This document shows, piece by piece, positions 14,974-18,531 of a stretch of 18,531 bases of DNA. Source of the stretch: CBDUQI01 sp965369325. GTDB taxonomy: Bacteria; Pseudomonadota; Gammaproteobacteria; Steroidobacterales; JBCBZW01. The position numbers were made by a program, and so were the translations under genes. The DNA is taken from positions 1 to 18,531 of the forward strand of contig CBDUQI010000109.1 in assembly GCA_965369325.1 (NCBI GenBank), in the 5' to 3' direction. The notes under the pieces were generated by a model that was not told the origin of the DNA, made no database searches, and worked only from the letters and a program-made list of their open reading frames with translations. Numbering within the stretch: position 1 is the stretch's first letter; each line of letters starts with the position of its first letter.

Positions 14974-15600
14974 ATGAGATTACGCGCTGCCTTGATGCTG
15001 CTGTGCCTCTGGGCGATACAGGGTTGCTCACAGAGCAGCGACGAGCATCTGCAGGACGCGGATACGGTGCGGCTGAAGCATCTGCAACACTACGCCGAGT
15101 TAATCGAGGGCTATCATGCGCGCACAGGAAAATATCCGTTCGAAGGCGCGTTTGATGCGCCAACGTACGTGTATGTGGCCAACGATGAGCAGATAAAGTA
15201 CACCCAGCCGGGGCCCGGTTACGCGCACGAGAGCATTCCGTTCGCGCGGTTTGTGAGCACGCTGAGCGACGCACTCGAGCGCGATATTGATGAAATGTAC
15301 GATCCGCTTGATGTTCCCGACACGAAACCGAATTTCTACGTGTATCTGATCTCAGGCGATACGTACTACTTTGCGGTGCACGTGAGACACCCGTATGCAT
15401 TCGCCAAGCCGCTTGGTGAGCACTATTACAAGATCGAAATTTCTAATCGACCGAATGAGAAAAACAAAGCACAGGACCCTGTGACCCTGTTCGCCGAAGA
15501 GGGGTTTGTCAGTGCGGTGAACGCGCCGATCAGCAATACCGGATACTTTAAGCGTCGCCAGGCGAAGTACCTGACTCATACAAGCACACAGCGAGATTGA
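14974..15600 (+). CDS. Predicted lipoprotein of unknown function
   Basis: The 208-residue product begins with a lipoprotein signal: Met-Arg-Leu-Arg, a hydrophobic core and lipobox AIQGC, with Cys18 the likely lipidated residue. Ser follows at +2, so sorting to the outer membrane is expected. After it comes LKHLQHYAELIEGYHARTGKYPF, a pattern like the helix-to-loop part of type II pseudopilins (x-Y-x-x-x-x-G-x-Y-P), but without the pilin prepilin-peptidase site. The rest, rich in Tyr and including PNFYVYLISGDTYYFAVHVRHPY, I do not recognise. The start is decided by GGAGAG seven bases upstream. It is transcribed away from the Asp-box gene and converges on the HAF-repeat gene, 85 bases apart, with no clear terminator between. 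A role at the cell surface is inference from the signal only. Confidence 0.8.
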   Translation: MRLRAALMLLCLWAIQGCSQSSDEHLQDADTVRLKHLQHYAELIEGYHARTGKYPFEGAFDAPTYVYVANDEQIKYTQPGPGYAHESIPFARFVSTLSDALERDIDEMYDPLDVPDTKPNFYVYLISGDTYYFAVHVRHPYAFAKPLGEHYYKIEISNRPNEKNKAQDPVTLFAEEGFVSAVNAPISNTGYFKRRQAKYLTHTSTQRD

Positions 15601-15685
15601 ACCACGGTTTCAACGCCAGCCTACCGGACCAAAACGATCGTCTCAGCCGCGTTCCATCTGCATCGATCGGCGCGCGCAGCTACAA

Positions 15686-17053
15686 CTACCCGCAGGCACC
15701 CGGTACGCCACTTGGTCCCGGCACGGTCCGCCACAGCGAGCTGAAGATTGCCAGGTCGAATACGTCCACGGTGCCATCCCGGTTGAAGTCTGCGTTCGGG
15801 TCGTTGGTCCCCAGCGCGTTTTGCATGAACGCGTAGTCGGCAGGGCCGACCACACAGTTGCCGTCGAAGTCGCCATCGCACAGGTTGCCGTAGCCATCGC
15901 CGTCGCTGTCCAATTGCCCGTTGTTACGTGCCTGTGAGCAGTTGTCTACGCCGTCGAGTACGTTGTCGTTGTCGTTGTCGACGAACGGCGGCAGGTTCTC
16001 CACGAGCCAGCCTGTGATGCGCCCTTGCGGCGTCTCGCCCCAGCCGGAAATGCTGCGCGCGTCCCCCGACATGCCGAGTATGGTATCCAGGCGCCAGCCG
16101 TCCAGCCCGGTTACCCCGAGGGCAACAAGATAGTCCTGGAAGTTGAGCATGCCGCTTGCCTGCGTCCACACGAAGGCGTTGCGGAACTGCGCGCCGCTGG
16201 CGCCCGCGGCGACCGTCCCATCGTCGCTGACGACGAACGCGAAGCTGGAGGCTAACTGCCCGCCGCCCGGGAGTGAGCCAATCAGTTTGCCGCCGTCGGC
16301 CTCGGTCCACAGATACGCTTCGGTCCATTGCCCCTGGGCGGGACCGGCGGGGCCGCCGACGATCACGGAGCCGTCTGGTGTCACCGCCTGGGCTTCGCCC
16401 AGGAACAGCGCCGGGTTGCTGTTTTCGATTAACAGGCTCTCGACGCCGTTAACCCAACGTGCACCGCGGCGATTGCCGTTTTCCGCATCGTCCCAGCCCA
16501 CCACCACCGAGCCGTCGTCGTTCACCGCATTGGCACGGCTGGAGCGGCCCTCAATGAAACTGCCGAGGTCGACCATGCCCGTGCTCTGTTCCCAGCGGAA
16601 AGCGCGTGCTTGGCAGCCTTCCCAGCCGAGCCCGACGATGACCGAACCATCGCCGGAGATGCCGTAGTTGTTGCTGAAGTCCGGGCAACCAGTATCGGAG
16701 AAGCCGCCGAGTCCCATCCAGTCCGTGCCACCGAGCCACAGCGCGGCCTCGTTGTGGCCATCGACGATGAGGTTACCGGAGATGGTCGAGCCATCTCGCG
16801 AGACGCGGGCCAGTCCGCCATTACCGCCGATAATTTCCGTGCCGCCGTCTCGCGTCCACCGGAATGATGGCGCGCCGAACAGAAAGCTGCCAACAATCAC
16901 CTGCCCGTCCGCCGACATGCCCGTGACCTGAGAGTCGATTGGGCCAACGGCCTCAAACGTGGGCGCCGCCAATACGGCTGTGCTAGACAAAAAAACTATT
17001 GAAATCGCGATAGTGGCTGCCGCCGAGCGGCGTATGAAAATGCTTCCCATCAT
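15686..17053 (-). CDS. Secreted seven-repeat HAF-like protein with thrombospondin-3/dockerin-like C-terminus
   Basis: Exported protein of 455 residues with a Sec signal peptide (about 1-29, cleavage near VLA-AP). The body carries seven repeats of the form xxSxDGSxxxG, starting near residues 45, 83, 131, 176, 223, 274 and 327. Each is followed by an aromatic strand such as FRW, ALW, ARW, LWT or VWT, which suggests a seven-bladed propeller of the HAF-repeat type. From 359 the sequence turns into calcium loops (DNDNDN, DSDGDG), then a dockerin type I-like segment at about 394-445 with two Asp-rich loops (DFDGN and DFNRDGTVD). It ends GPSGVPGACG. ATG codons at 17053 and 17050 are both possible; a GGGGGA sits five to eight bases upstream. 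Function is unknown; surface display or binding is inferred. Confidence 0.83.
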   Translation of the reverse strand: MMGSIFIRRSAAATIAISIVFLSSTAVLAAPTFEAVGPIDSQVTGMSADGQVIVGSFLFGAPSFRWTRDGGTEIIGGNGGLARVSRDGSTISGNLIVDGHNEAALWLGGTDWMGLGGFSDTGCPDFSNNYGISGDGSVIVGLGWEGCQARAFRWEQSTGMVDLGSFIEGRSSRANAVNDDGSVVVGWDDAENGNRRGARWVNGVESLLIENSNPALFLGEAQAVTPDGSVIVGGPAGPAQGQWTEAYLWTEADGGKLIGSLPGGGQLASSFAFVVSDDGTVAAGASGAQFRNAFVWTQASGMLNFQDYLVALGVTGLDGWRLDTILGMSGDARSISGWGETPQGRITGWLVENLPPFVDNDNDNVLDGVDNCSQARNNGQLDSDGDGYGNLCDGDFDGNCVVGPADYAFMQNALGTNDPNADFNRDGTVDVFDLAIFSSLWRTVPGPSGVPGACG

Positions 17054-17408
17054 AGGTTCCCCCGAATGCTGATCAGGCTAGTATCGCTAGCCCCGAAAAG
17101 CTCCAGAAGTCGCTCCGACTAACAGATACACCGGTTGCATTGTCGTACCTTTTCGCACGGTAAGTCCAATCCGTACGCAGGTGTTAGGGAGGACTCGCTT
17201 TGATGTTGTGAGTGCTCGCCTCGCGCATGGGAGATATTCATTGCTATGTCTCATTGCTATGTCGAGCTCAGCCATAGTAAGTTCGCGGGGATAAGCCTGC
17301 ACTTGGACCTTGGTTTTATCGTTGGAGTGTTGGGCGGCGATTCAGCGACTAAGCATTCGTTGGCAATGAGATTGATGCCGGCCGCGTCGGCAAAATTGGA
17401 GAACCTCG
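17054..17408. other. Intergenic region upstream of the HAF-repeat and cupin genes
   Basis: No convincing gene. It contains two short hairpins near the HAF-repeat start: GGCTAG/CTAGCC at 17076-17092 and AGTCG/CGACT at 17108-17120. It also holds the 13-bp tandem repeat listed separately. Two short open frames cross it (17087-17302 minus, 17246-17494 plus), but neither has a recognisable protein pattern. The base composition looks less GC-rich than the tam and ABC genes. Confidence 0.55.
17238..17263. repeat. Perfect tandem direct repeat, two 13-bp units
   Basis: TCATTGCTATGTC occurs twice with no spacer. Such a pair could be a replication-slippage duplication or a tandem regulator site. It lies about 145 bases before the cupin start and about 185 bases upstream of the HAF-repeat start on the other strand. 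Confidence 0.9.
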
Positions 17409-17774
17409 ATGAGATACCAGGCTTTGAACTTTGCGCAGAAACTGAGTTTGTTCGACGAACATTGGTCGCCGAAAGTGATTGCCGAGATGAATAACTATCA
17501 GTTCAAGATCGTCAAGATCAAAGGCGACTTCGTCTGGCACGACCATGAAGACACCGACGAGACGTTTATTGTCCTGGAGGGTGATCTGCGAATCGATTTC
17601 CGTGATGGGCAAGTGAATTTAGCGGCCGGTGAAATGTATGTCGTACCTAAAGGCGTGGAGCACAAGCCCTACGCGGAAGAGGAAGTTAAGATGTTGCTCA
17701 TAGAGCCTCGTGGTGTTGCAAACACCGGAGCTGAAAGCGGTGAGCGTACTGCCGAAAACGATGTGTGGATATAG
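17409..17774 (+). CDS. Small single-domain cupin, metal-binding
   Basis: The 121-residue product is one cupin barrel, close to the mannose-6-phosphate-isomerase-like cupins of unknown substrate. Cupin motif 1 is GDFVWHDHEDTDETFIVLEG, residues 39-58, with ligands His44, His46 and Glu51. Motif 2 is GEMYVVPKGVEH, residues 74-85, giving His85. All four usual metal ligands are present. No signal peptide is seen, so it should be cytoplasmic. The ATG at 17409 has TTGGAG about eight bases upstream. It stands alone between the HAF-repeat gene (divergent) and the HdeA-like gene (convergent), so context gives no pathway. It may be an enzyme, such as a dioxygenase or isomerase, or a sugar-binding sensor. 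Confidence 0.87.
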   Translation: MRYQALNFAQKLSLFDEHWSPKVIAEMNNYQFKIVKIKGDFVWHDHEDTDETFIVLEGDLRIDFRDGQVNLAAGEMYVVPKGVEHKPYAEEEVKMLLIEPRGVANTGAESGERTAENDVWI

Positions 17775-17805
17775 TGCTGGATGTTCAATCGGGCGAAATG
17801 TTCAC

Positions 17806-17827
17806 CTCGCAATGGCCGGCCGGCGAG
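17806..17827 (+). terminator. Weak hairpin after the cupin gene
   Basis: CTCGC/GCGAG stem with a 12-base loop that contains the palindrome GGCCGGCC, starting 32 bases after the cupin stop. There is no T-run. It is a possible terminator only. Confidence 0.25.
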
Positions 17828-17999
17828 CGACCGATTCCGGCATCGCGCAGCTTTCCCCTTCCTGTTTGAGTGCGTGATCGCCGTATGGCCTCGCATCAAG
17901 GCGGAGCGCAAGTCAGGTAAACCCAGATTGAATCAATATGGAGCCGGCTGCTGACGCACCTGTACTCGAAACTGAAATCGCATGCGGCGTACTGTTGGC

Positions 18000-18350
18000 T
18001 TACGGGGTCGGCTGGAGTACCACGCGTTCCATTGCGGAAACCACGTACATATCCGGATTCGCGGAACACAATTTGCCCACTCGCTCGAGCGCCGGCCCGA
18101 TATCCTTTCCGTCCTGTACCGACAGGTTATGTGAGCCGACGACGTAGCCGTAAAGCATCATCATGGCGGGCACACGCTCGTCAACTTCGGTGCCAGACAG
18201 GTCCCAGCACGTGATTGTAGTGAGGTTGAACACGCTATCCTGTTCGTCTTGCGCATGGGCCGATGTTGCGAATCCGACCCAGAGAGAAATCATGACAACT
18301 GCGCACGTGAGTACTAGGTGTCGCCTGGTCGTGGGTAAAATGTTTGTCAT
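18000..18350 (-). CDS. HdeA-like periplasmic protein
   Basis: The 116-residue product has a Sec signal peptide, cleaved likely after AHA at residue 33, and a mature domain of about 83 residues like HdeA/HdeB acid-stress chaperones. The family pattern is visible: TITCWDL with Cys48, MMLYGYVVG at 64-72, then VGKLCSANP with Cys95, then AMERV. Two cysteines in the mature part fit the single HdeA disulfide. HdeA proteins shield periplasmic proteins from aggregation at low pH; whether this homologue does so is inference. An upstream in-frame ATG at 18380 adds ten polar residues and lacks a ribosome site, whereas ATG 18350 has GGAG eight bases upstream. The start lies one base after the stop of the preceding minus-strand ORF (TAG-C-ATG), suggesting an operon. 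Confidence 0.75.
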   Translation of the reverse strand: MTNILPTTRRHLVLTCAVVMISLWVGFATSAHAQDEQDSVFNLTTITCWDLSGTEVDERVPAMMMLYGYVVGSHNLSVQDGKDIGPALERVGKLCSANPDMYVVSAMERVVLQPTP

Positions 18351-18351
18351 G

Positions 18352-18531
18352 CTAATTTCTCCGCGCCGACATGCAAGCATGCAGCTCTAACTCGTAGCGT
18401 CGCCGCTTTGTTTCATTCTCACGTCGTTTCTTGTCTTGTTCTGCTTTCTTGAGTGCCCCAATCAATGCGCCCAGTGCAGCGCCCTTCTTTGCGGCCTTCT
18501 TTTTATCGCTATTGGTAATCCATCCCAGCGC
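18352..18531 (-). CDS. C-terminal part of a small basic protein with glycine-zipper-like segment (5' end outside window)
   Basis: Reading the minus strand from the window edge gives 59 codons and a TAG at 18352-18354, with the start lying beyond 18531. The visible part begins ALGWITNSDKKKAAKKGAAL and continues GALIGALKKAEQ. This is a short Gly/Ala-spaced hydrophobic stretch like a glycine zipper between lysine-rich flanks, then a highly charged tail with many Lys and Arg. It has one Cys near its end. It stops one base before the HdeA-like ATG, and the ribosome site of that gene lies inside its last codons, which argues that it is a real co-translated gene. I do not recognise the family. The ORF could still be chance. 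Confidence 0.5.
   Translation of the reverse strand, partial: ALGWITNSDKKKAAKKGAALGALIGALKKAEQDKKRRENETKRRRYELELHACMSARRN
18359..18362 (-). promoter_or_regulatory. Ribosome binding site of the HdeA-like gene
   Basis: GGAG on the minus strand eight bases before ATG 18350, inside the last codons of the preceding partial ORF. It decides this start over the ATG at 18380 and supports translational coupling. Confidence 0.65.

Noticed and set aside
15601..15685. Terminator between the lipoprotein and HAF-repeat genes
   Set aside because: Only two CGATCG palindromes, 23 bases apart, are seen; there is no compact stem or T-run.
16143..16667. 174-codon plus-strand open frame opposite the HAF-repeat gene
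   Set aside because: It is Ser/Pro-rich and antisense to a repeat protein with a clear signal peptide; treated as a mirror of the repeat composition.
17087..17302. 71-codon minus-strand open frame upstream of the HAF-repeat gene
   Set aside because: GTG start, no recognisable domain or signal, and it spans the tandem repeat and hairpins; could not be supported as a gene.
17246..17494. 82-codon plus-strand open frame overlapping the cupin gene
   Set aside because: It overlaps the start of the well-supported cupin in another frame and has no ribosome site or recognisable pattern.

Overview
The window reads as chromosomal DNA from a high-GC Gram-negative bacterium, most likely a gammaproteobacterium, possibly environmental or marine. 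It carries TamA and TamB (outer-membrane biogenesis), the YadG/YadH-type ABC exporter pair, NudC, MscL, Sec and lipoprotein signal peptides, and an HdeA-like periplasmic protein. Secreted proteins with Asp-box or HAF-type repeats and calcium-binding, dockerin-like ends are common in environmental lineages. No species can be named from the sequence alone. I see no tRNA, rRNA, CRISPR array, transposase, integrase or phage gene.

Layout. Positions 1-8449 form a tight minus-strand array, in transcription order: an M48 zinc protease, an NRDE/TANGO2-like protein, tamA, tamB and a YcaQ-type crosslink-repair DNA glycosylase cut by the window start. The NRDE gene and tamA share an ATGA overlap. tamA and tamB share a TTGA overlap, so tamB starts at TTG. 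A PAQR/haemolysin-III membrane protein runs divergently from 8591 and converges on nudC. nudC lies just downstream of mscL on the minus strand. yadG and yadH (plus strand, GTGA overlap) diverge from mscL across about 320 bases holding a promoter-like element and a near-perfect palindrome. Strong hairpins close yadH.

Positions 12942-17053 hold a secreted-protein patch. It contains an Asp-box (sialidase-like fold) exported protein with a calcium-loop motif and an extra C-terminal domain, a divergently transcribed small lipoprotein, and a second exported protein made of seven regularly spaced HAF-like repeats ending in a thrombospondin-3/dockerin-like region. A small metal-binding cupin follows on the plus strand. 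The right end holds an HdeA-like secreted protein whose start lies one base after the stop of a basic, glycine-zipper-like ORF that runs off the window.

How the genes fit together. The left half is dominated by envelope housekeeping: Tam translocation/lipid transport, membrane proteolysis, osmotic release by MscL and ABC export. DNA-crosslink repair and NAD(H) cap/nucleotide hydrolysis are added to this. The right half looks accessory and outward-facing. I found no clear evidence of an undescribed defence or mobile system. The best leads are the pair of calcium-module propeller-like secreted proteins around the lipoprotein, the NRDE-tamA coupling, and the partial basic ORF joined to the HdeA-like gene.
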